Positions 41,960 to 55,719 of a DNA stretch of 64,000 nt are shown here, one piece after another. Source of the DNA: Amoebidium appalachense (Eukaryota; Ichthyosporea); contig CAVNZM010000017.1 of NCBI GenBank assembly GCA_963693365.1, positions 6,138,001 through 6,202,000 on the forward strand, given 5' to 3'. A model generated the notes under the pieces. The model was not told the origin of the DNA and ran no database searches. It was given only the letters and a program-made list of their open reading frames with translations. How positions within the stretch are numbered: the stretch's first letter is position 1; the number at the start of each line of letters is the position of its first letter. A program made the translations under genes and the position numbers.

Positions 41960-43432
41960 CATCCTCAAAAGCCACCCAGTGTACGGTACATAGGCTCGAA
42001 AGACTTTGCATCTTTTACCTTTTTGCTGGTCCGGGGAGTCACCCGGGCCACCTAACTTAGAAATCCGTAGTTTTGTGCTATTGAGGCCTGCCAGGATGCG
42101 AGGGTAATATACACTACACTAGTACTACCGGTATACCTGTTACATAATATCCTTAAATTTTTTTAAAAGGTACTCAGAGGAGACACCCCTCAGATTTATA
42201 ATTTACTAACATTAGCACCGTGACCCCGGAGCCCGGGTCACTTGTGCACACTGACAAACGTGTACGTATATATCTCCTGGCGGTACCAGAAATACATACG
42301 TACATTAACACACACACTCTGGCTCATAGACACAAAAAAAAGGGGGGTAAATCCCACTGCATACGTGCACAAACTAATTCACTAAGAAGCGCCAGCATCG
42401 CGAAAAATGAGAAGCACCTGCGCACATACCACACAGCAAACACACACACACACACACACAATAAAGTACAAACACCTACACACCCAGCGTCAGGCGGGAT
42501 TGCAGACATCGGTGTATTCACTGTGATAATGACATACATCTTGAAACATGTGCGGTGCACCGCAGTAGTTTGCAAATACAGCCTCGTACACAACGCTGCA
42601 CACACACGCGGGGAATATGCACCCGCCAAGCCTCGCGTGCACGCCCAAGCGCACACATTCAAAATAACGTTAACTCAAAGGACGCACCGGACTGAGACTC
42701 AGTGCTAACTTATCATGGAATGAAAATAATCCTTATTGCAAGCCTATTAGTGGGATATTTGAATTTGAAATGGGGGGGGGGGGGGGGGGGAGGGCGAGTA
42801 GCTAATATCGACGTCCCCCCTGGTGGTACCCCCTTTCCCGCCCCCCCCCCCTTCCCCCCCCCCCCCCCTCCCCCTTCCCCCCCCACCTCCCTCTCCCACA
42901 CACACACCACACACGCACCACACATACAGGCGCACGCGCGCGCGTGCATGAACAAGCACACACACGTGCGCACGCACACACACTCACACACGCTTTCCAC
43001 CCCAGGGCATTCGTGCTGATGCTCGTCTTCTGCCGGATGTGGGGGGAGGGGGGGAGAGTGGGGGAGGAAGGGATGAGGCGGGTTTGCTGCTTTTACAAGT
43101 TGTCCTCTTCAAATTTGTTCTATGTGCACTACACGTTTTTTGACGACCCCCCCCCCCCCCCTCCCCCCCCCCCCCCCTCCCCCTCCCCGGCCCCACTCTC
43201 ACCGTTCTCATTTACACAATTAAATGCACTTGCACGTGCACACAAACGCGCGCGCACACATACACGCTTTTTTTATTATTTTTTTTTATCCCGTTTTGTT
43301 CCCGGAGGTGCCCCTAGGGGCCCTCAGGGGAAACTACCGTCTTCCACCCAGCACCGACAGTACTCTAGTATAGGGTGCTACGATGCTATTAGCTAAACTC
43401 ACATACACACACAAACATGCACATGCACACGC

Positions 43433-43478
<46 letters not shown>

Positions 43479-44028
43479 CGGTCAGTTATTTCTAAATTAT
43501 GAATTATTGGGGGCAAGGTTATCGTGCTCACCGTGCAGTGTTCGTACGAGTGTGCGCATCTGTGTGGCGGGGAATGAATGTGTGTGGCGTGGGTGAGTGT
43601 ACCTGCATGTTCATGTCAGGTGCTCAATGCTGGTCAAAGTTTTTGACCTCGTGTGCGTGTGTGGTACATGCGTGTGCAGCTACGTTTGATTTACACACGT
43701 GCGAAAGTGTGTGCGCGCGTGCGTGTGCGTGCACGGTGGGGCAACTAGAGTTGGGGGGAGGGCGGAGGGGGGGGGGGGGGGGGGGGAGAGGGGTGGGGGC
43801 GGGGGGGGGGGGGGGGGGTTAGCCTTGCCGGAAGAGGGGGAGTATGACCGTACGGCATATAGCCTGCGTTTTAGGTGATCAAGCTTAAGGGCTCCTTTCT
43901 GATAGCCTTCAACGATTACTTTTTGGCAATGCATATATGTAAACCGCTGCTAATATAGATTATAGCAATAATATGATCAGATTATCCCTATAGTCACCAT
44001 GATGGCAGCCTATGGGGTGGGTGGGTCC

Positions 44029-44067
<39 letters not shown>

Positions 44068-44117
44068 GGGGGGGGGGGGGGGTGCACCACCTACTTAGGG
44101 TAGGTGCACGTGTTCCC

Positions 44118-44153
<36 letters not shown>

Positions 44154-44576
44154 CCATCCTAGCCGGAGGGATGGGTGGGTCCTCACCCACCTGTCCTGCA
44201 ACGAGTGGGTTTGTTCCCCCATCCCTCCCTCCCCCCCAAAGTTACAACTACCCCCCTTTCCGTTTCAAAATCAAAAATCCCGCCCACAAAATAATACCAC
44301 AACACGTGCACATGCACAACATAAAATTTGAAATTTGAAAGAGTGAGTTTGAGTCTTATTAGCATTGACAATATGTCCGTGTGCTGCCAGAGTCTCAGTC
44401 TGTCTCACCCATGCACACACCTGGACATGTCCTATATCCAATCAAAACGCGTTTTGGCCCTTGGGCCCACACCTATACACAGTTGTGGTGGCACATGGGT
44501 ACACATGCCTGTCCACACACGCACACATGCCCGCATACACGCACGCACACACACGCACACACACACGCACACACGC

Positions 44577-44611
<35 letters not shown>

Positions 44612-45311
44612 GTCTCGGACACATGTGCATGCACACACACATTTGCATTCGGCTCCTGCATCCCGCTCCATTTACTCATGGATTCACACAACAAGCACTA
44701 ATCAATCAAAACCATTGCTTAAACACACACATCATGATTCGAGGCAACTGGGGTAAGCCTGAGTTCGTTTATGGGTAAGAGCTTGAGCCCTTACCCCTCA
44801 AAAAAAAAAAAAAAAAAAAAGTGGTCGGCAAAAATGCGTCTCTGATAATGCAACTCTATGTAATGTGGTTGCATCGAAGGCTTAAGGGGAAAACAAGCAT
44901 ACCTGAAAACGAGTGAAAAGGCGGAAAGGTAAAAAAACAAACAGCCACCAATATTGCGTCAAATTTTGTGAAAGAAGCATTCATCGTTTATAAGAGCCCC
45001 CTCCCCCCCCCCCTTCCCCAAACAAAGGAACAAATCAAAGGGGAGGGGGGAACAAAAATAGAAATAAACGTCTGCTTATATTCCAGCTGTACCCTAAAAG
45101 TATCCAGTAATCTCCTACTGATTATATGTATCGACAACATAGTTGTATATATAGTTAGCGCATCCTATGATACACACATCCACACAATCTTCCAATTACA
45201 CAGGTCAAATTTCACTATGATACTCTTAGGACACAAATATTACACCCAACCCACAGCACATACCGACAGAATATCCCAAGCCACACGCATAAACCAGGCC
45301 AGGCGCATAAA
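40941..45311. other. Intergenic interval, mostly repeats
   Basis: Between the secreted gene and the 3' end of the GH125 gene. AATAAA at about 41307 may serve the secreted gene. The rest holds T-run/G-run and A-run/G-run junctions (41019-41068, 41853-41958), CA repeats (42440, 42900, 43430, 44520-44610), poly(C)/poly(G) blocks (43147-43190, 44030-44150) and an A-run (44800-44820). The only coding-like pieces are two short exon candidates at 43006-43038 and 43823-43874. Confidence 0.5.
43006..43874 (+). CDS. Two orphan exon candidates (QCR7/UQCRB-like?)
   Basis: 43006-43038 reads GIRADARLLPD after the acceptor ccaccccag. 43823-43874 reads LPEEGEYDRTAYSLRF between ..ggttag and the donor GTGATC. 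The two peptides recall the start and middle of the cytochrome bc1 14-kDa subunit (GLRxDD..., LPExxYxRxxRxxR). The phases of the two pieces do not join directly, and I found no convincing first or last exon. This may be a relic or a chance match. Confidence 0.25.
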
Positions 45312-45732
45312 TCAGGACGCGTAATTAATTTCCGCCTCCATCAGATTGTACCACAGCGGATCGTCCCCAGGTGATTGGGCGCTTTTCAACACCTGCTGAT
45401 GCCTCATTTCTTCAGCCACATCATCGCACACTAATCCCAAAGTATTTTCCATCAAAGTCACAAGCATGACATTTGCCCAACCAAAATCCATCCTGCTGCA
45501 TGCGTTAAGGTCGTTTACGTTAACGCTCTCATGCATTAACCCATTGCCGCACTGCATTTTCAGAAGAATTCGGAGGGATTTTGCGCGTTGGTTGGGATCG
45601 TTGCGGGTGAGTGCCAGCGCAACTTCGGCTAGCGGCCATACCTGGTTGTCATGGTAACGGTTAGAAGGTAGCCAACAAATCGGAGGTGGGGGGGGGGGGG
45701 GGGGAGGAAGGAAAGCTGGGGGTGTGGGGGGA

Positions 45733-45831
<99 letters not shown>

Positions 45832-45861
45832 TGTGTGTGTGTATACATGTGGTGTGTCACG

Positions 45862-45929
<68 letters not shown>

Positions 45930-45939
45930 GGTGTGTCAC

Positions 45940-46020
<81 letters not shown>

Positions 46021-46840
46021 ATGTGCATGTTGTGTTGGTGGTGATGGGTTAGGTTGGGTTGGGTTGGTTTGGGTTTGGGGGGGGGGGAGGAGAGGGGGAG
46101 GGGGGAGGGGGTCGTTTTCATTCGAATATGTTTGCTCGGGAGCAACGGGTGATAGAGGAGTGTTCACTTTTAAGGCAGTCGCTTGTTGGGGAGCTCCCTG
46201 GCAGGGAGTGCGTGTGTGTGGGAGGAGGGGGGGGGGGGGGGGGGGGGGAGGGGTGAAGGATTGAACGGAAGGCAGGAAAGAAAAGAGATAAGGTAAACAC
46301 GGAACACGACAAGGAAAATGCCATAATACAGAGGCACCAATAAGAATGTCCAGGTGGATGATGGACAGGGGGTAAGAAAGGTGGAAGGGGGGAGGGGGGA
46401 GGGGGTTGCTTACGTATTGAGTGTAAGTATGGGGGGACCCAAGGCCATCAAATTCTGTCCCCTTAAAGTAGTAGGGGTTTTTGGAGGTGTAGAGTCGTTT
46501 GACCGTATTTGCATAGATCTGGGGGTCATAGTGGCGGTAGCCCAGGAGGGGGATGGAGAGAAGAGACGGCAGGTTGGGATCGTCAAAATCGTACAGGGTG
46601 TTGCCTAATCCGTCCACCTCGTATGCGTAAATCTGCGAAAAACCCCACGTTGTCAGATAAAGATGCATGAAAAACCCCACAGTGTCAGGTGATCGGATAT
46701 GTAGAGTTGCAAAACCAAAGTTAAAGGTCATTTATGCCTCATAGGGATCAAAGTAGAAATGTATCAGGTCAGAGCACAATTTGAGAGACCAGCATCAGGT
46801 GAACCAGGTACAGAAAGGGAGAGGAGAAGGAGGGAGGTGT

Positions 46841-46871
<31 letters not shown>

Positions 46872-47002
46872 GGGGGGGATGGGGGGGGGGGGGTTGGGAG
46901 GGGGCAGGGAGGGAAGGGGGGGAGGGGGGAGGGGAGGTGGGGTTGCTTTACAAAGTGCAGAACACAAATCCAAGACAAAGAGGGACAACGGAACAAGTGA
47001 TA

Positions 47003-47079
<77 letters not shown>

Positions 47080-48050
47080 TGTGGGTGTGGGTGGGTGGGG
47101 GATGGGGGAGGGTGTAGAATGCATAACAGAATACGATCTACACGTTTTCAACTGAGAACACAGAGCAGATTGCACAGCGCACAAAGACTAGGCATGGTGG
47201 TGGTGGTGGTAGTGTGTGTGTGTGTGTGTGTGTGTGTGGGGGGGGGGGGGGGAGAAGAAAAACACACCTTGTTTGTGCGGTCGTCCGGGGGGCTGATGAT
47301 ACCGTACTTCTCAATACCGGCCTTAATATCATTCATCAGTTTGCGCACCTTAACATCAAAGCTCTGCATGCGCCATATCATCTTGTTAAGGTAGAGCGCA
47401 CGCTCCAGGGCACCATATGCGTACATATTGCCCGGTATGTTGTAGCCGTATTTGTTCTGGTCATCACTGGGGCGGTAGCCACTCCACGACATTCCTGCAC
47501 GTGATTTTGCCCAATCAGGACTAAGAAGAGGGTTGGATGGAGGGAAAAAAGTGTTCCCAAGCACGTGTTCCACATACAAGATGCTGGAAGGATAGGGAGA
47601 GCATCGATCGAAAGGGGGAAGGGGTGTCTAAACGTATACACACCCGCAGCTATTTAGGCCCAATTATAAAGAGGAAGGGGAAGGCAGAAGGTGGTTGTTT
47701 ACCGTCATTTCTGCATGCGATTTTCGTCCAACTGGAATGGAAAAAAGAGGGAGAGGGGCAAAGCCTGTTGACATTTATCAACTTTTGAGACATCGGTGAT
47801 TAGAGGATGAGTGTTGTGTTTATGCGGTGGTCATAGTCGAAGGTATGGGTAGTGTCCTGTATTGTTGTCTCCGAGACTGTACAGTAGGCAATGCACGTGT
47901 CACGGTGTATGTGCGTGTGTGCAGAAGTCCCTGGGCACACCCGCTGTATGCTTGTGTGTAAGCGGGGGTGTGTTGGTGTGTGTGTGCGTGTGTGCGTGTG
48001 TGTGTGTGTGTGCGCGCGCGTGCGTGAATGCATGTGCGTGCACGCGCAGG

Positions 48051-48139
<89 letters not shown>

Positions 48140-49328
48140 ATGTGTGTGAGCGAGCGTGTGTGTGTGCATGCCTGTTTGTTTTTCTGTGTGTACTTCCATC
48201 TTTCATAGGTATAGTGTCTTGTAAATGCACTTGCTCCAGGTGCAGTTGGTGCATCTGCATTTTTTCCTTGCTCGTTTCATCTCTTTCTCTTTCTTTCCTT
48301 TTTCTTTCCTTTTTCTTTCCGTTTTCTTTCCTTTTTCTTCCTCCTTTCTTAAGGCACAACACAATCAATTATGGCATATGCCGAATATTTCACCCTAACT
48401 TGGAAATCTGGGATCTACCGATATATCCACCCAGCATAAATACGGGGTTTTACCTGTGTAAGCAGACTCGGGGCCCAATCCACCCCGGGGCAGCTCCATA
48501 TATCTATATTTAGACTTGGTCTCGTGATTCTGTTCGATTATCCAAATATCCGCCATCAAATTCGCTGCCTCGTAGATAGATGGCTCGGACAGCAATCTTT
48601 CGGGGTCGTAGATATCCGGGCTGTTGTAGTAATTCCAGAGCAAATTCAGGAAATATGTGCCAGAGTCTAGCTCGTAATTCCTCGTGCCGACCCAGCCACC
48701 ACGGCCAATTTTGCGCCATTTCCTGAGATAGTTGGGGGATATACCGTCAGAGTATGAAACGTGCAACCGTTGGGTGAAGGGGAAGTATATGCACGTGCAT
48801 GCTTGTGTTGGAAAAGCAGGGCGCAAAAACACGTGTGTGCGTGTGCACCACACACGCACACACGCACACACGCACACACACGCACACACACGCACACACA
48901 CACACCCACACGCACGCACGAGGGTGGTTTGTCGACCCTCATCCCCACACACTTGAAGACACCAGCCTATATGCCAAGTGCTCCGCCCATGTTCGATCCA
49001 TTTATCACCCCCATCTGCCCCATGGACTTAAACCAGAAGCTTCGATACCATTCTTCATGTTACAGTCATACCGTCCCACCCACTCACACACCCCACCCGA
49101 CAAGCACGTAGAGACACCCAAAACACACACAAACACAAACCCAGCATGCACTTAATACAAACAGAACATGCCAACACAAGCACAAGCACACACATACACA
49201 CGTGAATTACTCATACACCCATCCGACACACACAGAACCCCCCCCCCCCTCCCCCCCCCCCCTCTTCCCCCCGCCCCCTTCACACCCACATCCGCACACC
49301 CACCCAGCACAGGCATGCATAACCAATC

Positions 49329-49370
<42 letters not shown>

Positions 49371-49975
49371 CCCCTCCCTCCACCTCCCAGCGCTTATACA
49401 CACACCCCAACTATGCGCCAACACACACTTCCGTGCCCACTCACTAGTGCAACTTTGCTTCTTCTTCCCATCACCCCCCAGCTCTGCTCCCAACACCCAC
49501 CGTCTCACTTATTGTTTCTTCATTTTCACACTTCTTGCTTGTTTAACCCCGTCTATTCCCCTTTGCAAAATACGGATATACCGAACACCAGAACCCAAAA
49601 CAAGTTCATTGAACCTTAGTTGATCTACCATGGATCTAAACTAAAATCCATGGATCTATATCGGATCTCTAGATCTAGATTGGATCTGGGGGGCACCTAC
49701 AGCTCCATCTTTGTTGGATGGGTGTATGCCTTGCTGAATGCATTTGCATATGGGTCTTGGAGAACATAGAAGGCCTGCCGACGAATTGTCCCTTCGACAA
49801 TGGCTCGAAGTGCAGGACGCTCACCCATACGTGCAAGGAGTTGGCCGATCTGTGTATGTGTAAGTGTGTGTGTGGGGGGGGGGGGGAGGGGGGTGAGTGG
49901 GGGTGAGTGTGTGTGAGTGTGTGTGAGTGTGAGTGTGTGTGTGTGTGAGTGAGTGTGTGTGTGTGTGTGTCTGTG

Positions 49976-50022
<47 letters not shown>

Positions 50023-50210
50023 TTCGGGTGGGGGGGGGGCGGGGGGATTGTGCGTTGGGTGCACGCGCCGATGTGTGCGTGTGTGTGTGCGCGTGCATGT
50101 GTGTGTGTGTGTTTTGTGTTGTGTCTTGGGTGCACGCGCCGATGTGTGTGTGTGCGTGTGTGGGTGTGGGTGTGCATGAGCGTGTTGTGTGTGTTGATTG
50201 TGTGTGTGTT

Positions 50211-50241
<31 letters not shown>

Positions 50242-50244
50242 GTT

Positions 50245-50339
<95 letters not shown>

Positions 50340-50426
50340 TGTTGCACGCGCCGATGTGTGTGTGTGTGTGTGTGGGTGTGCATGAGCGTGTTGAGTGTGT
50401 ATGTGTGTGTTGATTGTGTGTGTGTT

Positions 50427-50493
<67 letters not shown>

Positions 50494-52376
50494 GTTGAGT
50501 GACTGTGAGTGTGAGTGAGAGTGAGAGAGTGAGTGAGTCTGTCTGTGTGTGTGTGATCGCCGCAGGAATGTGTGATTGTGTAAGCGAGCATCCTGTTGTG
50601 TTACCACCTGAATGATTGCTAGGCTAGAGCAGTCTAAATGAAATTGGATGCAAAAAGGGCAGCAAAACAACGACCATGTGCAATCAAACCAAATCAAAAC
50701 TGAGAAGAATATTTGCATGGCTAAGCTTAGTGAGGATGGCCCTGGGGGGGGGGGGGGGGGGGAGGGGGGGGGGGGGATTTAAACGACGATGCCAATAAGT
50801 GGAAGAGGTAAATGGTAGTGTTACCTTGTGTGTGTGTGCACGTGAATACATCATGTTTGAGTACACAAACATGAACAATAGGACGAGCACGGCACACACC
50901 CACAGCAGTACGGATGTATCATTTGCATGCATACACACATACGGGTTCAACATTCTGCTCATGCAACGGAGCACACCACTGCATGGAAGTGCACAAGTAT
51001 GCACACATACAAGGTCGTACACGCATACACCCAATCAGCATGTAAATAAATGCACACCCACACACCCATGCACACCCACACCCACACACACCCACAAAGA
51101 CGTGTGTCTATGAACCCAAATTCACCGACCCCCCCCCCCCCCCCCCCCAAAATATGTTCAACACAGAAAAACACACGAGGGACACACACACACACACAAT
51201 GCAAACGCACGTACACACACACAAGCTTACACGCGACGTGCGCACTGACATGCTTGCTCGCACTCACTCACCCCCCTACACACACAGACACACACAAACA
51301 CACACAATGCACCCACCCACCCACCCACCCACCCACCCACCCACACACATACATACACACACACACGTACCTGCACGGAGCTATCTCTCAGCCACATCTC
51401 GTCGATATCTCCCGTGGACACATACACGTCCGTGCCCTTGTTGTGCACCGTGATGGTCTGCAAACAATGGTTAGGTCATGTCAGGGGGGTTGGCTTCATT
51501 TGTTCCTTTACAGTGACAAGGCATTTGGCGGCCGAGAGGCGCTCTATGAAGGCACTGACTCTGAGCACGCAGCCCCCCTCCCCCCCCTCCGGATCCCCCC
51601 CCACCACCACCTGTATATGTTTCTTTCTTAAGCATAGTTTACGATATCTAATAATTGCAGAAGCCACTGCAGACCTCACAAACATAACACACGGTGTCAC
51701 GTAACAACAAATGGTGACTTAAAAAGTTTGCCTTTCCGATGTTTCAAACCCCGATCAGCAGTTCGAAAGAACAAGATTCTCCTTCCGTCTATTTTTAGTG
51801 CTGGATTTCCCAACAACTCAGTTAGTTTACGACAAAGCAATAAACAAAACTCTGTGAGAAACATTAAAGCGCACTCACGTTATAGAAGGAGTGCAGCAGA
51901 CAGCGTCCACAGAGCTGCTTTAACTCCTCCTGCTCGTTCGGCTTGAGCAACTTCTCGACCTCTTTCTTTAAGGTCTCATTGATTGCACGCGCACCACCTG
52001 CCCATATCTCCTGCTGTGCGTGTGTCTTTAACCCTTTAAACTCTTCGGTGCTACTGCTGACAAATCCGTCGGACGCAGGGATGGATCTCTCGGGCTTTGA
52101 AGGGTCAACATGAGCCTGCAGGGCTTCGGAATCGGCTTGCTTTCTATGCAGTGCAAGCTGCTTCAGCGCTTCCCTTAACTCGTGCGGTTGAATCTCAGGT
52201 GTTCCCGCATCTTGCTGTCTGGCAGCATGAAACCCTGTCGTTACGACCCCCTTCATAATCCCCGAAAGGCGGGGATGAATGAACAAGGTTAACGTGAGTA
52301 ATCCTGCAAGAAGGCCTATAGTGCGCCCGTGGATGCGCAAGCGCATTTGAGACCCCGCGGCCGGAGAACCCACCAT
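45312..52376 (-). CDS. GH125 exo-alpha-1,6-mannosidase, type II membrane protein, 7 exons
   Basis: Exons: 52376-51879, 51457-51371, 49849-49701, 48722-48454, 47494-47268, 46632-46414, 45641-45312. Sum 1779 nt, 592 aa. Residues about 18-36 (TIGLLAGLLTLTLFIHP) form one membrane span near the N-terminus, followed by a charged stem of about 110 residues. The catalytic domain shows the GH125 signatures in order: STGDIDEMWLRDSSVQ, DPYANAFSKAY, RNYELDSGTYFLNLLWNYY, TGMSWSGYRPSDDQ, YGYNIPGNMYAYGALERAL, AYEVDGLGNTLYDFDDPNLPSL (split in the source), NPYYFKG, VWPLAEVALALT and GLMHESVNVND. Known GH125 enzymes invert at alpha-1,6-linked mannose. The topology suggests a Golgi-lumen role in glycan trimming (inference). 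The start is the first ATG of the exon; another Met is at residue 11. Confidence 0.9.
45733..46020 (-). repeat. Three (GT)n blocks separated by 20-30 bases
   Basis: 45735-45827, 45866-45920 and 45942-46019 are separated by near-identical spacers (gtatacatgtggtgtgtcac and gtatatatgtggtgtgtcac). So the whole block is a higher-order duplication, in the last GH125 intron. Confidence 0.85.
47101..47182 (-). mobile_element. Divergent fragment of the poly(C)-tailed element
   Basis: G-rich, then tgtagaatgcataacagaat and gcagattgcacagcgcacaa, resembling the copies at 34436 and 59003 read in the same direction. Weak by eye. Confidence 0.3.
48052..48139 (-). repeat. (GT)n microsatellite
   Basis: About 88 bases of (GT)n on the plus strand, (CA)n on the sense strand, in a GH125 intron. 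Confidence 0.85.
49860..50560 (-). repeat. 700-bp GT-rich satellite block with repeated gcacgcgccgatgtg
   Basis: The phrase gcacgcgccgatgtg occurs at 50061, 50130 and 50344 among (GT)n of varied length, indicating a higher-order tandem structure. On the sense strand it is (CA)n and ends at 49850 as the acceptor of GH125 exon 3. Confidence 0.85.
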
Positions 52377-53227
52377 TTTCAGGCGTGTGGTCTGCCTGTG
52401 TGTGTCTTTTGATGTTGTTGCCTTAGGCCAGCATGAAGTGGGGTGTGTCGAGCACTCGAGTAGCTTGCAGTTGCTCGTATTATCTTACGGCAAAGATTCA
52501 CCAGGCCATCAACTTAGTGCCAACGGACAGCCACAGTGACAGCGAGACTGAGCGAAACGAAAAAGAAGGAGTGGAGTGTGCGTTGTATCACGCTTACTAT
52601 TAGGCTACTGATCAGTCGTATAGAAAACAAACCAACATCACTCAGTTTTTGGAAACCTACACAGTCACATGAGCATTGAAAATGATGCACTTCTTTGTCA
52701 AATATAACATACGTCTATATGTAGACAACACAGTAAACAAATATACATACAACTAGTAGTAACACATACAGACACGCCCACCAAAGTTGTGTCCGAGGTA
52801 AAACTGAGCTTCGACGGGTATACCTACGTTTACAAAATGCCATCAGGAGCCCCAGTGAAACCCCCCAAAATGATTGATGTTGCAAAAATCATGAAAAATG
52901 GCTTGCTGTACTATTGACTATGTAGCAGCTGTATGTAGTAGTACTTCAGTACTTGTCTCTCAAATTTTTATTAGTTTATAAACAGAAAGAAAAACTACCC
53001 ATTTGAACGTGTAAGTAAATTATAGGGAATTTTCAGTGCCTTATGGATGGTGCATCAGGCATAAAATGTGTTCGTGATCACTTCAAATTTGGCGGCAGGG
53101 CAGGAAATTACACTGTTTTCGGAAGTAAATATACCGTTAATTTTCAGAAAGTACCAGTAAAGCCTGGGACTTAGTTCCACCTGCGTTGGAGGTTAGGGAA
53201 ATAAATAAAAGGAAGAGTGCCCCTTCT

Positions 53228-53275
<48 letters not shown>

Positions 53276-54480
53276 CCTCCTCTTTGAACCGCCCAAAGCT
53301 GGAACTCTGGGTTTTTTCCTGGGAAAACACAGGAACTTGCAAAAACGCAAAAAGTTATCTCAACATCGCAGTACTAACGTATATACCTCATGACCAGTCC
53401 ATTGCTGGCTAACGCAAATGGAAAATGCAGGTTGTGTTATCCACTCAATATCAAATTTAGTGTGCTTTCTGGGCCTGTTGTATTTTGTTTTTGCATTCAC
53501 TCTACAAAGATATATATATAGTTCAAGAGATATATAGATCAACAGACGCCAGCTAACATTAGTCAGGCTCGAAAGGAGCAGCCAACGTAGTTATAGTGGA
53601 CACATGATTGTTGGGAATAAATGAGAGGAGATTTATATTATAGTAATATAAAGGCAAGATTATGATATTGCCAATGAATCATACGGGGTCCGGAGGGCCG
53701 AAGGCCTCCCGGCGCCGGATAGGTATACATTTATCGGACACTCGGCGGCGGATATAGGGAAGTAAATATCTCCGGACAAAAATAGGCGGCGATCCGCCAG
53801 GTACCAAAATACAGTAATCCTAAATCGTAATTTCTAGCCCTGTTTGGCGGCCTGGGCCCTGGCCAAAACAAAGTTTTCGAGATTTCGCACACAAGTCAAA
53901 CTTTCCCAAGAATTAGGGTTAGGGAGACAAAAGAATGTTGAATAAACCCGACAGTTCATTTTAGCAAAATTTTCAATCCCCCGTGATCGATTATATGTGG
54001 CTCGGCTCAGCATAAGGCGAATAAGCAAGAAGGTAAACCGACGGAGACTTTAAAGTTATAAACGCGTACAATAAAATAGGAACTACACTTACCTATTTTG
54101 TTTTTTGTTTCGTTTGCCCACGCGTCTCACCGGCTGGACACTGTCACGTGCAGCCAACGTTGCATCTTTATGCCAGAACTGATAAACGTGGAATGTGATG
54201 TTTATCGATGATCGCATGTGCGTAAGATCAGGGTTTGCAAAGTGAACAATATATCCGATTTATGGATTTGAAACCCCAATATTTTACTAAAGCTGGGCCT
54301 TTCTAAGACAGGAGAGGGCCGACAGCATACCGGGTTTTACTCCCATGCGGTCAAGAACGCCTGCCCCGGGTATGTCAGTGGCGCCCTGGAGTCGATATTG
54401 AATAGAACACATGATCAAGGCCACTAGCTACTACTAAACTATTAGCCTGCCCCATTGAGGGATTCATAGTATTTGACGTT

Positions 54481-54518
<38 letters not shown>

Positions 54519-55404
54519 TCTCTCCCCCCGTGTGTCACTGTGTGTGTGTGTGTGTGTGACACCGTGTGTCCGTGTGCGTGTGTGTGTGTGTGCATGTGCG
54601 TGTTTGGGAAGCGGAGGGGGGTACACATTCGAATATTTGAACGGACAAGCTTAGGAACTCGCAAAGTGACATGTACATGTGCTCCTGTTTGGATTCGTCA
54701 TGCCCCGCCTGGGTCGCTTTATCCCAACAACACCAGCACATTCCCTCGACCTCGGGCAAAATAACCGGCAACTAGCCGTTGTTGTTCAAACATCTGATTG
54801 AAGTTCCAGGTCTGAGGGGTAAATGGTCACTTATTACCTCAGTTTGCAAAAGGAATGGAGGAAACTCGAGTCTGAATTTTTTTTTTTTTTAAAAAAAAAA
54901 AAAACTTTCCGGAATAGCCAAGGCATCCGATCCTTGACTACCCCGGTTGGAGTTAGCTTAGAGGGCCATTGCCATAGTCCTGCACCCAGGCGAGTCCCTT
55001 CAGGGCATCCGATCCCCAATGCGCTACATCCCGTAAATTGTAACTTTTGTATTTCACTATCGTTGTAATCATGAAATCTATCTACCCTCCTCATATAGCC
55101 TGTTAGCGACCAAGCAAAAATCTAACACGCTTATTTATTAGACAAGTTCAAACATGCTACTTGGAAAAAAAAAAAAAGGGCCAAAGAAACTTTGTAAAAA
55201 CACCTTGACACAGACGCCACACAACGATGTCATGTCTGTAAGCAACACTTAATGCATTTTCTCCATATACCTCTGTGCCGCGCTACAGCGGGAACCAGAT
55301 GGAAATTCAATGCAAACTTAGATAATCTATTGCGAGATAGACTAACAGTAAATTGGTTGTAGGAGATGTAGATGTGGGGTTTTAGGGTCGGGCCGTAAAA
55401 AGTT
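52377..55404. other. Intergenic interval upstream of GH125
   Basis: Three kilobases between the GH125 start and the vasculin stop. Mostly unique and AT-balanced, with a 45-base poly(C) run at 53229-53273, a GC-rich imperfect hairpin near 53690-53722 (ggagggcc/ggcctcc), a (CT)n/(CA)n block at 54480-54515, a T13-A13 palindrome near 54878-54904 and the repeated phrase gcatccgatcc (54926, 55008). No conserved coding sequence was recognised. Confidence 0.5.
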
Positions 55405-55484
55405 TCACTCTGACTCGGAGTCGGAGGATGATTCGTCCGATAGAAGCTCCTCTTCGGTAACCGCCATGAGCGAATCAAGCGGGG

Positions 55485-55518
<34 letters not shown>

Positions 55519-55673
55519 AAATAGTGAGCAACGACATTGTGATGCATGCATGTGTGAATGGATGCGCGAGAATGTGGCAGTCCCCCCCCCCCCCCCCCCC
55601 CCCCCCCCGGGCGGTTTCCCACTATAGGCACCATCAGAAACACCCACGCAAGTCGAGTTTCGGGCAGGGGGAG

Positions 55674-55719
<46 letters not shown>

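Noticed and set aside
49675-50718. 347-aa ORF of mostly Thr-His repeats
   Set aside because: Simple-repeat translation in several frames; only 49701-49849 in one frame is coding (GH125 exon 3).
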